Below, piece by piece: positions 22,343-28,239 of a DNA stretch of 34,494 nt. Both the position numbers and the translations under genes were made by a program. The stretch spans positions 1 to 34,494 of IMG/VR virus record IMGVR_UViG_3300036944_000036. The stretch is one strand, 5' to 3'. A model generated the notes under the pieces. That model was not told the origin of the DNA. It made no database searches and saw nothing but the letters and a program-made list of their open reading frames with translations. Source of the DNA: a virus. How positions within the stretch are numbered: the stretch's first letter is position 1; each line of letters starts with the position of its first letter.

Positions 22343-22355
22343 TTAAGCTATCTAA
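22343..22355. promoter_or_regulatory. partial operator next to the repressor start codon
   Basis: TTAAGCTATCTAA is identical to the right part of the copy at 20034-20046. It ends one base before the ATG of the repressor gene. The left half-site is changed (ATCTG in place of AGATA). Binding here would block the repressor's own expression. Another AGATA half-site lies at 22312-22316, so the gap holds an array of half-sites. Confidence 0.6.
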
Positions 22356-22356
22356 C

Positions 22357-22572
22357 ATGAATACAACAGAAATTATCCAAACATTAGGTGGCACATTCGC
22401 TGTAGCCAAGCTCTGCCGTGTCAGTCCACCAGCTGTATCGCAATGGCGCAACAATGGTTTGCCTGGTGATAAATTAGTGTTGTTGGCTGCCGAGCTTGAA
22501 AAGAAATCAAACGGTAAGTGGTCAAGAAAAGAAATCCCCAACTGGCAACAAATATGGCCTGAGTTGCATTAG
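22357..22572 (+). CDS. Cro/YdaS-like repressor
   Basis: This 71-aa protein has a helix-turn-helix at about residues 12-34 (GTFAVAKLCRVSPPAVSQWR) with the Ser-Pro-x-Ala-Val-Ser-x-Trp recognition helix typical of Cro/YdaS-type proteins. It is encoded divergently from the recombination genes, the usual place for a phage switch. It is the only clear candidate to bind the repeated operators. There is no ribosome site before ATG 22357, and the operator abuts it. No CI-like partner or integrase is present. Confidence 0.82.
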   Translation: MNTTEIIQTLGGTFAVAKLCRVSPPAVSQWRNNGLPGDKLVLLAAELEKKSNGKWSRKEIPNWQQIWPELH

Positions 22573-22698
22573 ACTGATTAAGCCTTTAGCAAGCATGAAA
22601 CAAACAATGATAAGGGTCGTGTTTCACTAGGTTAGCTTTAGACCTTGACACATCGGAAAGACGGTGGCAGAATTGAATTGTTGTCGTGGAAAACAACT

Positions 22699-22771
22699 AA
22701 GCCGTTTAAGTCTATGCCTTGCCCCAAAATTTAGGGGTTTCCACCAAGGTATAGATTTAAGCGGCTTTTTT
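22699..22771 (+). terminator. 23-bp-stem intrinsic terminator or RNA hairpin
   Basis: The arms 22699-22721 and 22745-22767 pair over all 23 positions in plus-strand RNA, three of them as G-U pairs. The loop contains a second small stem (CCCC 22722-22725 with GGGG 22734-22737). Six T residues follow (22766-22771). In minus-strand RNA the three wobble positions would be A-C mismatches and no U-run follows, so the element works on the plus strand. It would end repressor transcription; its length is unusual for a simple terminator. A short GTTGT/ACAAC hairpin lies just before it (22680-22697). Confidence 0.8.
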
Positions 22772-23068
22772 ATTGTTCAAGATAACTGTCAGGGCGCATT
22801 AGCTAACATGGTAGCCACCAGTACCCAGAACAGGCTGAGTAAAAGAATAAAGTTGTATCCCGTGTGACCCGCACGCCCTAGTAGAGAAATCGAACAGGAT
22901 ATAGACAGAGTTTGGAAACAAACTAAAACCATTTACTCTAGGTATTGATCTTCTACAGCTGCAAGGACTGCTACTGTTTTAGGGAATCTAGGGGTGGGGT
23001 GAGATGCCTGCCATAAACCTAACAAGGTACAGGTCTGTCGTAAAGGATTTATCCTCAACTACTACGGT

Positions 23069-23089
23069 GGGTGGGTATAAGGGTAGGGG
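23069..23089 (+). other. G-quadruplex motif
   Basis: Four G-runs of three or more lie in 21 bases: 23069-23071, 23073-23075, 23081-23083 and 23086-23089, with loops of 1, 5 and 2 bases. This meets the usual pattern for a stable intramolecular quadruplex in the plus-strand DNA or RNA. A second G-rich patch with three runs is at 22982-22999. Both lie upstream of the small plus-strand genes. Confidence 0.65.
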
Positions 23090-23189
23090 AACTATATTTA
23101 AAATAAACAGAGTAAGGGTTATCACTAAGATAAATACCTCTTGTGCATTGTGTTTAGTTAGCTTAATGTGATGCTTTTATGGAGAACAT

Positions 23190-23462
23190 ATGTCAACAGA
23201 ACAAAAGATATTGCGGTATTGCATTGAGCCTAAAACAACAGTTGATATTGCTGATTACTGTGGCCTTGAAAAGATCAGCATCTACACTCAGCTTGCCAAA
23301 CTTCAGCGCAACAACAAGATCGAGAAACGTGGGGATGGTAGGCGTGGCTCACCTTGTGTTTATGTCACTATTCGACAAGCACCGACTGCTACAGAATCTT
23401 CAGATAACTATGAAAACCTTGTTGTTAAACACGCTCACAACCCGTTTGGATTGCGTTTATGA
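23190..23462 (+). CDS. small winged helix-turn-helix protein
   Basis: This 90-aa protein starts MSTEQKILRYCIEPKTTVDI. It has a helix-turn-helix (IADYCGLEKISIYTQLAKLQ) and a wing with basic turn EKRGDGRRGSPCVYVT. This is the MarR/replication-terminator-like winged fold used by small regulators. ATG 23190 has GGAG at good spacing. It is the first of four linked genes on the plus strand and may regulate them or bind the adjacent gene-poor region. Confidence 0.72.
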   Translation: MSTEQKILRYCIEPKTTVDIADYCGLEKISIYTQLAKLQRNNKIEKRGDGRRGSPCVYVTIRQAPTATESSDNYENLVVKHAHNPFGLRL

Positions 23463-23674
23463 ACAAGGCCGACTATATCCATCTGTTTAAAGAGGCTTGC
23501 GGTGGCAAATGCAACGCTGAATACAACCCTTGTGCCTTTCGCCAGGCTGCTGACAATTTAGCTAAACTTAAACCCGTTGGGTACATTGGGGACAAAGGCG
23601 TGTTAATTCACGACACAACTTTGCCGCATCTGTACAGACCACTTTACGCATTGGACAACCATGAATCTATCTAA
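23459..23674 (+). CDS. small unknown protein with Cys cluster
   Basis: This 71-aa protein starts MNKADYIHLFKEACGGKCNA, followed by EYNPCAFRQAADNLAKLKPV. The Cys-x3-Cys-x6-Cys cluster near residue 14-25 could bind metal, but only three cysteines are present. The second half is beta-like (YIGDKGVLIHDTTLPHLYRP). Its ATG overlaps the upstream stop as ATGA. Not recognised. Confidence 0.65.
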   Translation: MNKADYIHLFKEACGGKCNAEYNPCAFRQAADNLAKLKPVGYIGDKGVLIHDTTLPHLYRPLYALDNHESI

Positions 23675-23939
23675 CTTATACCTAGCCGCTGCCGACAAAC
23701 TTAGACACAAAGGTTTGTTGCCAGATTCCCGTGGCGCTACGCTTGCAATGTGTGCGTCAGAATTAGGTGGGTTAGCCCCAACTGGCGAACGTGCGCTCTT
23801 AGAGAAATTCCTTACTCACATTGAGAAAAGGATCGACAAGTTTGCACAACCTGATTACAAGATGCCTCCAGCCATGCGTATAGCCGCTGCAAGAGCCGCA
23901 AAAGAGCAGACGGTACTAATTGGTGTGGGAGGCTGGTAA
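23661..23939 (+). CDS. small helical protein of unknown function
   Basis: This 92-aa, Ala/Leu-rich helical protein starts MNLSNLYLAAADKLRHKGLL and ends with RIAAARAAKEQTVLIGVGGW. It overlaps the preceding gene by 14 bases, and its stop forms TAATG with the next start. No domain is recognised. Confidence 0.65.
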   Translation: MNLSNLYLAAADKLRHKGLLPDSRGATLAMCASELGGLAPTGERALLEKFLTHIEKRIDKFAQPDYKMPPAMRIAAARAAKEQTVLIGVGGW

Positions 23940-24145
23940 TGACGCTCTGGGACTGGATGTTTGTGTTTTATCTTGCCGCTGCTGTTACCGTCGGCACACT
24001 CGTTTGGTATCGTTGGTCACGCCCGACTAACTTTCTCAAAGAATTTGTTTGTGATGGTTGTGGGCAAGTCTGTACAACGTTAAAAGATGGGCTTTGTGTG
24101 TACTGTGACCATCACTTTAAACCATCTTCAAAGCCTCTGCCTTGA
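23939..24145 (+). CDS. small membrane protein with zinc ribbon
   Basis: This 68-aa protein has one membrane segment near its start (WMFVFYLAAAVTVGTLVWYR). A cytoplasmic part with Cys-x2-Cys (CDGC) and, 15 residues on, Cys-x2-Cys (CVYC) would form a zinc ribbon. The last 29 bases overlap the end of the endolysin gene on the opposite strand. Such membrane-anchored zinc ribbons have no assigned phage role. It closes the plus-strand island. Confidence 0.65.
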   Translation: MTLWDWMFVFYLAAAVTVGTLVWYRWSRPTNFLKEFVCDGCGQVCTTLKDGLCVYCDHHFKPSSKPLP

Positions 24146-24626
24146 CCTTTGCAACCCGATTTAGCCAGCCTTTGCCGAATACATCAAACGTATTCAGGGA
24201 TCGGTAGAAATCCTCTTTGGCTTGGCTAAATCGTTCGATGAGTTTGACGGGTTCAAATGACTTTACAGCGTTCATTGTCACCGGCCCGAAAGCACCGTCA
24301 GCTGCCACACCAATTGAAGTCTGCAACGTTTTGATTGCTCGACCCGCGCCTGCGTTTACAGCAAAATCAAACATCAGGTAATCAATGCCTAACTTTAACT
24401 CGTCACCACGCACGGCATCCCAATACTTCTTTTTATACATTGGCTCAACTTTGTCCGCAGTAAGACTACGCATTTCGGACTCGTCAGACTGTCGGCCTAT
24501 CCAGTTTTCCCACGTTGCTTGAGTAACTCCCAAGTTTGTACGCCCCCCTGGATCGGATGGGTGGTTAACGTAGCCACCTTCTGACTTCAGCATCAACTCA
24601 AACGATTGTTTCCAATTACTTTGCAT
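24117..24626 (-). CDS. GH108-family endolysin
   Basis: This 169-aa protein opens with the GH108 signature: Glu16 in LKSEGGYVNHPSDPGGRT, then NLGVTQATWENWIG. A second conserved block (YLMFDFAVNAGAGRAIKTLQ) follows. The C-terminal part resembles the family's peptidoglycan-binding domain (VAADGAFGPVTMNAV). The enzyme cuts the glycan chain between N-acetylmuramic acid and N-acetylglucosamine. It has no signal peptide, so a holin should release it. It is the last gene of the leftward unit. Confidence 0.9.
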   Translation of the reverse strand: MQSNWKQSFELMLKSEGGYVNHPSDPGGRTNLGVTQATWENWIGRQSDESEMRSLTADKVEPMYKKKYWDAVRGDELKLGIDYLMFDFAVNAGAGRAIKTLQTSIGVAADGAFGPVTMNAVKSFEPVKLIERFSQAKEDFYRSLNTFDVFGKGWLNRVAKVKAEALKMV

Positions 24627-25035
24627 CAGTTACACTCCGCACCCACTTTTGCAATTCAGTCAGCATTAAGGTCGTTTCAGCGCATTGTCGAGCAGAAACT
24701 GTGTCGGTGGTGGCTGTAACAGAACATTTGGCGGGCTTGGAAACGGTGGACATTGGACTGCTACTGGCAACTGGCTGCACCCTGTCAGAGTAATAATTGT
24801 GAACAGCAGACAGATTAGCTTCATATTCATCCTTAATTGACGTAGAAATTAACTCATGCTTTTCTGTTAACGCAGCGTTTAATTGCTCTTGCGCCTTGCC
24901 TAATGCGGCAACGTCGGCTTTGTATTGCACAAACTTTTTGTGTTCATGATTCCAACCTATAAAATACATTACCGCGCACAACGCCAAGACCGCGCCGATC
25001 TTCATCCACAATGCGCTAGGAAATATAGGAATCAT
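24616..25035 (-). CDS. Rz: Rz-like inner-membrane spanin
   Basis: This 139-aa protein has one N-terminal membrane segment (about residues 11-28, MKIGAVLALCAVMYFIGW). A long helical periplasmic part with coiled-coil character follows (ADVAALGKAQEQLNAALTEK). This is the i-spanin architecture. The gene carries a lipoprotein gene nested in another frame (24666-24824), which confirms the call. It overlaps the holin-like gene upstream as ATGA and the endolysin start by 11 bases. Confidence 0.88.
   Translation of the reverse strand: MIPIFPSALWMKIGAVLALCAVMYFIGWNHEHKKFVQYKADVAALGKAQEQLNAALTEKHELISTSIKDEYEANLSAVHNYYSDRVQPVASSSPMSTVSKPAKCSVTATTDTVSARQCAETTLMLTELQKWVRSVTDAK
24666..24824 (-). CDS. Rz1: Rz1-like outer-membrane spanin lipoprotein, nested inside Rz
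   Basis: In the +1 frame relative to Rz, ATG 24824 opens a 52-aa frame. It starts with a lipoprotein signal MKLICLLFTIITLTGC, whose lipobox is LTGC with Cys16. The mature part of 37 residues has ten prolines (QCPPFPSPPN, LLQPPP), as in lambda Rz1. AAGG lies six bases before the start. The o-spanin pairs with Rz to fuse inner and outer membranes at lysis, which implies a Gram-negative host. An ATG at 24830 would add two residues. Confidence 0.92.
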   Translation of the reverse strand: MKLICLLFTIITLTGCSQLPVAVQCPPFPSPPNVLLQPPPTQFLLDNALKRP

Positions 25036-25247
25036 GTCGGTTCTGCGTCCTTTTTTGCCCAGACTGAAGCACCACCAGCGCCAGATACGATGCCAAGGCT
25101 TTCAGCAAGCTCTCTAAGGCTTACCGCGCCGTGGACTAACACTTGATAACCCGCAATCGCAAGTACCGCCAAAAGGCTTACAAACCACGCTACGCGAGCA
25201 ATGTCGTAAGTTGTGTTGTCTTTGCCGGTTAGCAGTTGCTTAATCAT
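25032..25247 (-). CDS. holin-like small membrane protein
   Basis: This 71-aa protein has a hydrophobic segment VAWFVSLLAVLAIAGYQVLV at about residues 19-38 and a second, weaker Gly/Ala-rich one (LGIVSGAGGASVWA). A short charged C-terminus follows. Size, topology and place directly before the spanins suit a holin. The class cannot be fixed from sequence. It overlaps both neighbours as ATGA. Confidence 0.65.
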   Translation of the reverse strand: MIKQLLTGKDNTTYDIARVAWFVSLLAVLAIAGYQVLVHGAVSLRELAESLGIVSGAGGASVWAKKDAEPT

Positions 25248-25498
25248 TTGTCAGCCTTGGAGTCAATCTTGTCGTACAACCGAGCAATCATCTGCTCGAG
25301 CCTGTCAAACCGCTTGTCCATTTCTAACCGCAAATTATCCACTTCTGATTTTTTGACATAATGTTCTGAAACTTGTAGTTTGAAACCGTCTATATCTTTT
25401 TTAAGATTATTGACCGTTTCAAAAATGGTACGAACAACCCACGCTACCGTACCAAATACCGCCACAACTCCATAATTAATTATGTCTTGAAACGTCAT
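25244..25498 (-). CDS. membrane-anchored coiled-coil protein of the lysis block
   Basis: From ATG 25498 (ATGA overlap with the upstream stop) this is 84 aa. It has an N-terminal membrane segment (NYGVVAVFGTVAWVVRTIF). A long coiled coil (LRLEMDKRFDRLEQMIARLY) ends in DKIDSKADK. Similar proteins accompany holins in other phages, so a holin partner or antiholin is possible. A TTG at 25510 would add four residues. Confidence 0.62.
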   Translation of the reverse strand: MTFQDIINYGVVAVFGTVAWVVRTIFETVNNLKKDIDGFKLQVSEHYVKKSEVDNLRLEMDKRFDRLEQMIARLYDKIDSKADK

Positions 25499-25881
25499 GG
25501 CAACACCCAAGATTGTGTGGCTTCATCCCATACATACGGGCCACCGGTTGATGGATACGGTACTGGCGCTTCCCAAATCCATGTGGGTGCGCTAATCACC
25601 CAAGACGGGTATGGCTGCGGTGCGTAAAACACATCGTTAATTGCATCATAAGTGTAACCAATACCGGCGTAATTGGCTCGCAGCGCCTTTGATTGGTCGG
25701 GGCTTGGTGTATTTGAGTTGGGCAAATAATAAACGCCGCCACGGGTGTTATATGACGTTTGAACGTAGCTAAATGGATCACCAAACTCACCAGAATTTAT
25801 TACATCTTGTTCAATGACATTTACAAATTCAACAATGCCTTTGCCGTTTTCAATAGTTGGAACATATGCAAAATTGCTCAT
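25495..25881 (-). CDS. small Tyr/Trp/Pro-rich tail-associated protein
   Basis: This 128-aa protein starts MSNFAYVPTIENGKGIVEFV. Its middle has GIGYTYDAINDVFYAPQPYP, followed by Trp/Pro repeats (SWVISAPTWIWEAPVPYP) and DEATQSWVLP. I recall the pattern YTYDxxNDVFYAPQPYPSW in small cyanophage and freshwater phage virion proteins next to tail fibres. The role is unknown. It overlaps the upstream gene as ATGA. Confidence 0.65.
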   Translation of the reverse strand: MSNFAYVPTIENGKGIVEFVNVIEQDVINSGEFGDPFSYVQTSYNTRGGVYYLPNSNTPSPDQSKALRANYAGIGYTYDAINDVFYAPQPYPSWVISAPTWIWEAPVPYPSTGGPYVWDEATQSWVLP

Positions 25882-26672
25882 GTTTTGTACGTCCCTGAAG
25901 ATGTAAATTTAATAATTGTATATGCGCCGCTAGTTGTAACGGTAGGTGAGCCAGTTGTATTACCCGAATAATTAATGGTTGGCACAGAGATAATTACAAC
26001 ACCCGAACCGCCTGATGCCGAGTTGCCGCCTCCCCCGCCTGTGTTTGCAGTACCCGCCGAACCAGTAGCGTCCTTTGCGCCACTACCACCTCCACCTACA
26101 CCACCTCCTCCACCGCCGCCAGCGCCGTTGAAGTTACAAAACCCTCCCCCGCCTCCTCCATAATACACACGCGCGCCGGTAATGATATTAATTACACCCC
26201 CACCACCCGAACCACCATTGATAGTACTAGCTGCACCGCCATCAAAATTTGCACCGCCACCGCCGCCTCCCATAGTGCCGCCATCATTAGTGGCATTTGC
26301 CCCACCATTCCCACCTTGAACCCCAATAGCAGCGCCACTTCCTCCACCGCCTGAACCCCCTGATGAACCATTACCCGCACCTCCACCTGATGCCGTAGAG
26401 AATTCTGCAAACACAGAATTGCTACCGTTTGACCCAGCGCCTCCACCAGCCCCAACAGTAATTGCATATGTAGTGCCATAATTTAATAAAGCCGAACCAT
26501 ACAAAAGGCCTCCTGCACCTCCACCGGCTGTGCTACCTCCACCTCCGCCAGCAACAACAAGAAAAGATGCAACATAAGGAAATGTTTTTGCCTGTTGAAG
26601 TAATGGCAAATTTAAAATTCCGGATGTAGGGCTTCTATATGGCCCAATCTGACCTGAGTTGCCGCGAGCCAT
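25878..26672 (-). CDS. polyglycine-rich adhesin-like protein
   Basis: This 264-aa protein has a short N-terminal block (YVASFLVVAGGGGGSTAGGG). About 170 residues dominated by glycine follow in runs of three to eight, with interspersed Asn, Ser and Ala. The C-terminal cap reads SGVVIISVPTINYSG and ends FTSSGTYKT. Such composition resembles the polyglycine-II sheets seen in tail-fibre tip adhesins. It sits in the tail block among other small virion genes. Receptor binding is an inference. Confidence 0.7.
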   Translation of the reverse strand: MARGNSGQIGPYRSPTSGILNLPLLQQAKTFPYVASFLVVAGGGGGSTAGGGAGGLLYGSALLNYGTTYAITVGAGGGAGSNGSNSVFAEFSTASGGGAGNGSSGGSGGGGSGAAIGVQGGNGGANATNDGGTMGGGGGGANFDGGAASTINGGSGGGGVINIITGARVYYGGGGGGFCNFNGAGGGGGGGVGGGGSGAKDATGSAGTANTGGGGGNSASGGSGVVIISVPTINYSGNTTGSPTVTTSGAYTIIKFTSSGTYKT

Positions 26673-27046
26673 TAGGAAATATCCTCATAAGAACAAACAA
26701 CTTTTAATTTGCTTGATGTACCAGCCGTTGCGCCAATTGACATATTTTCTTCAAGATAAATCATCGTGGTTTTATCAATTACCACCAAAGTTGAATTGGC
26801 AGGAATTGAAACAGTTGAGGCAATTGCCGTAGCTGTTCCGCCAAGTGCAGCAGCAGAATAATGGTTAATCGTAATGTTTACAGCATTAGCAGTATCAGTA
26901 TTGGCAACAACAAGCGAATCAAGTTTAAACACTTTGCCGCTTGATGCAGCGTTGCTTAAAACAGACGTTGCAGCAGTTGTTGTTAAATCGGCAGTTACAA
27001 CTTTGCCATAAATTGCGCTGACGTTAACGATATTGGGAGCAGCCAT
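26672..27046 (-). CDS. small beta-rich tail protein
   Basis: This 124-aa protein starts MAAPNIVNVSAIYGKVVTAD. Thr/Ala-rich strands alternate (VFKLDSLVVANTDTANAV, NITINHYSAAALGG) and the C-terminus reads SSKLKVVCSYEDIS. Proteins like it are found with tail fibres of environmental phages. Its stop overlaps the next start as TAATG. The role is unknown. Confidence 0.62.
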   Translation of the reverse strand: MAAPNIVNVSAIYGKVVTADLTTTAATSVLSNAASSGKVFKLDSLVVANTDTANAVNITINHYSAAALGGTATAIASTVSIPANSTLVVIDKTTMIYLEENMSIGATAGTSSKLKVVCSYEDIS

Positions 27047-27049
27047 GAT

Positions 27050-27637
27050 TTATAGTCCAAAAATGATTGAGAAAGCAATTGATTTACCAGCGGACAGACC
27101 GCCACGGATTAACTGAAAATTAGTGCCATCGTACATAATTTGATACGTTGAGCCGCTTACAAGATCACCACCGACCAATGCAGTTGCCCCGCTTTGTTTA
27201 ATGGCTTTTGCACCTAGCGAACTAATGTTAATCGTTACCGCACCAGTATTTGTACCGGCAGCAACAAAGTTAAACAGTTGACCAACGGCATAAGCAGTTA
27301 ACGCAGGGCTTACCGTAGCTGTAATTGTGTCAGTACCAGATGCAGTTAAGAACGTCCCAAAAGAGTTTTGCACTTGCGACAAATTAGCCGAATCAGTTCC
27401 CGCCGTGCCATCACCTAGACCGGTATGCTTAAACCCGCCCATTGGCAAATTAGCCGTAGGTGTTGTTTGACCGTTTTTGGTAATCGTGGTGGACAGGCCG
27501 GTAGCTAAGTCAGCGGTCAACGCATTAAACGCTGTTGATGAAATGACCGTGCCGGTGACAACTGGCTGACCAGTTGAGTTAATTACAAACGTCCCTGAAC
27601 CATTGAAGCTCATTTGCATACCCCATGAATAAGACAT
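27050..27637 (-). CDS. tail fibre-like protein
   Basis: The frame from 27637 gives 195 aa, but MSFNGSGTFVINSTGQPVVT from ATG 27613 has a GGGG ribosome site at good spacing and matches the usual start of this protein type. NLPMGGFKHTGLGDGTAG is a common tail-fibre N-terminal motif. Thr/Gly-rich beta repeats follow. It is the first gene of the tail block after the HNH gene, which lies divergent. Fibre or fibre-attachment role is inferred. Confidence 0.7.
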   Translation of the reverse strand: MSYSWGMQMSFNGSGTFVINSTGQPVVTGTVISSTAFNALTADLATGLSTTITKNGQTTPTANLPMGGFKHTGLGDGTAGTDSANLSQVQNSFGTFLTASGTDTITATVSPALTAYAVGQLFNFVAAGTNTGAVTINISSLGAKAIKQSGATALVGGDLVSGSTYQIMYDGTNFQLIRGGLSAGKSIAFSIIFGL

Positions 27638-27663
27638 ATACTGTTATTTAACAGGAGATGCCA

Positions 27664-28224
27664 ATGACTTACCAAGTTAAAACAACGATTCCGTGCAGCA
27701 TTTGCAGCGAAAAATCTGTTGCTCGACATTTGTGCCGCACTCATTACAACCGAGCGAGAGCAAAAAACGAATTGCATTTGTACTCGCCTGTAACCATGCA
27801 AGAATCGTTTGAAGCAAAAATCAATAAAACTGATACTTGTTGGATTTGGAACGGAACTAAAAATAGTTACGGGTATGGGATTGTTCGTTGTGGCGAACAT
27901 CAAATGAGAGCGCATAGATTTTCTTATGAGCATTTTATTGGAAAAATACCTGATGGCAAAATAATTATGCACTTGTGCGATAACCCGCCATGCGTAAACC
28001 CAGAGCATCTTAAAATAGCAACTAAAGCCGAAAACAATGCTGATACATCTAATAAACGTAGACACAATTACGGATTGGATCATTGGAACGGCAGACTTTC
28101 TGAACAAGATATTGCAGACATTCGGCAAAGCACCGAACGTCAAAGCACAATTGCCAAAAAGTATGGGGTTCATCAATCGCATATTAGTCGGTTAAAAAAT
28201 CTTGTAACAGGATATAAACGGTAA
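27664..28224 (+). CDS. HNH homing-type endonuclease with zinc ribbon and helix-turn-helix
   Basis: From ATG 27664, with AGGAG at ideal spacing, this is 186 aa (an ATG at 27658 is too close to that site). Cys11, Cys14, Cys24 and His27 form a zinc ribbon. The HNH core is at His84, His103 and HLCDNPPCVNPEHL (103-116). The C-terminal helix-turn-helix (IAKKYGVHQSHISRLK) resembles that of the HNH protein at 981-1466. It lies antisense to the structural unit, between an ejection-type gene and a fibre-like gene. It probably spreads by homing. Confidence 0.88.
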   Translation: MTYQVKTTIPCSICSEKSVARHLCRTHYNRARAKNELHLYSPVTMQESFEAKINKTDTCWIWNGTKNSYGYGIVRCGEHQMRAHRFSYEHFIGKIPDGKIIMHLCDNPPCVNPEHLKIATKAENNADTSNKRRHNYGLDHWNGRLSEQDIADIRQSTERQSTIAKKYGVHQSHISRLKNLVTGYKR

Positions 28225-28239
28225 CTCATAAATTTCCTT

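Larger units (their letters stand above)
22573..23189. other. 617-bp gene-poor region
   Basis: The region follows the repressor gene and precedes the winged-helix gene. I see no convincing gene on either strand. It contains a long terminator hairpin (22699-22771), several smaller inverted repeats (AGGGCG 22791-22796 with CGCCCT 22874-22879; CGTG/CACG at 22861-22875), a G-quadruplex motif (23069-23089) and an AT-rich stretch after it. It may hold a non-coding RNA or a replication origin; neither is shown. Confidence 0.6.

Noticed and set aside
22664-22867. 67-codon plus-strand frame with GTG start
   Set aside because: It would be translated through the 23-bp terminator hairpin, and it has no domain signature.
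22250-24145. A lysogeny module
   Set aside because: There is a repressor-like gene and operators, but no integrase, excisionase, attachment site or CI-like protein is visible. Lifestyle stays open.
26192-26479. 95-codon frame within the polyglycine gene
   Set aside because: A by-product of GGN-rich codons; the glycine frame has coupled starts and stops with its neighbours.
27610-28182. 190-codon minus-strand open frame opposite the second HNH gene
   Set aside because: Same situation: antisense to a motif-rich gene, Cys/Phe/Ser-rich translation and no ribosome site.
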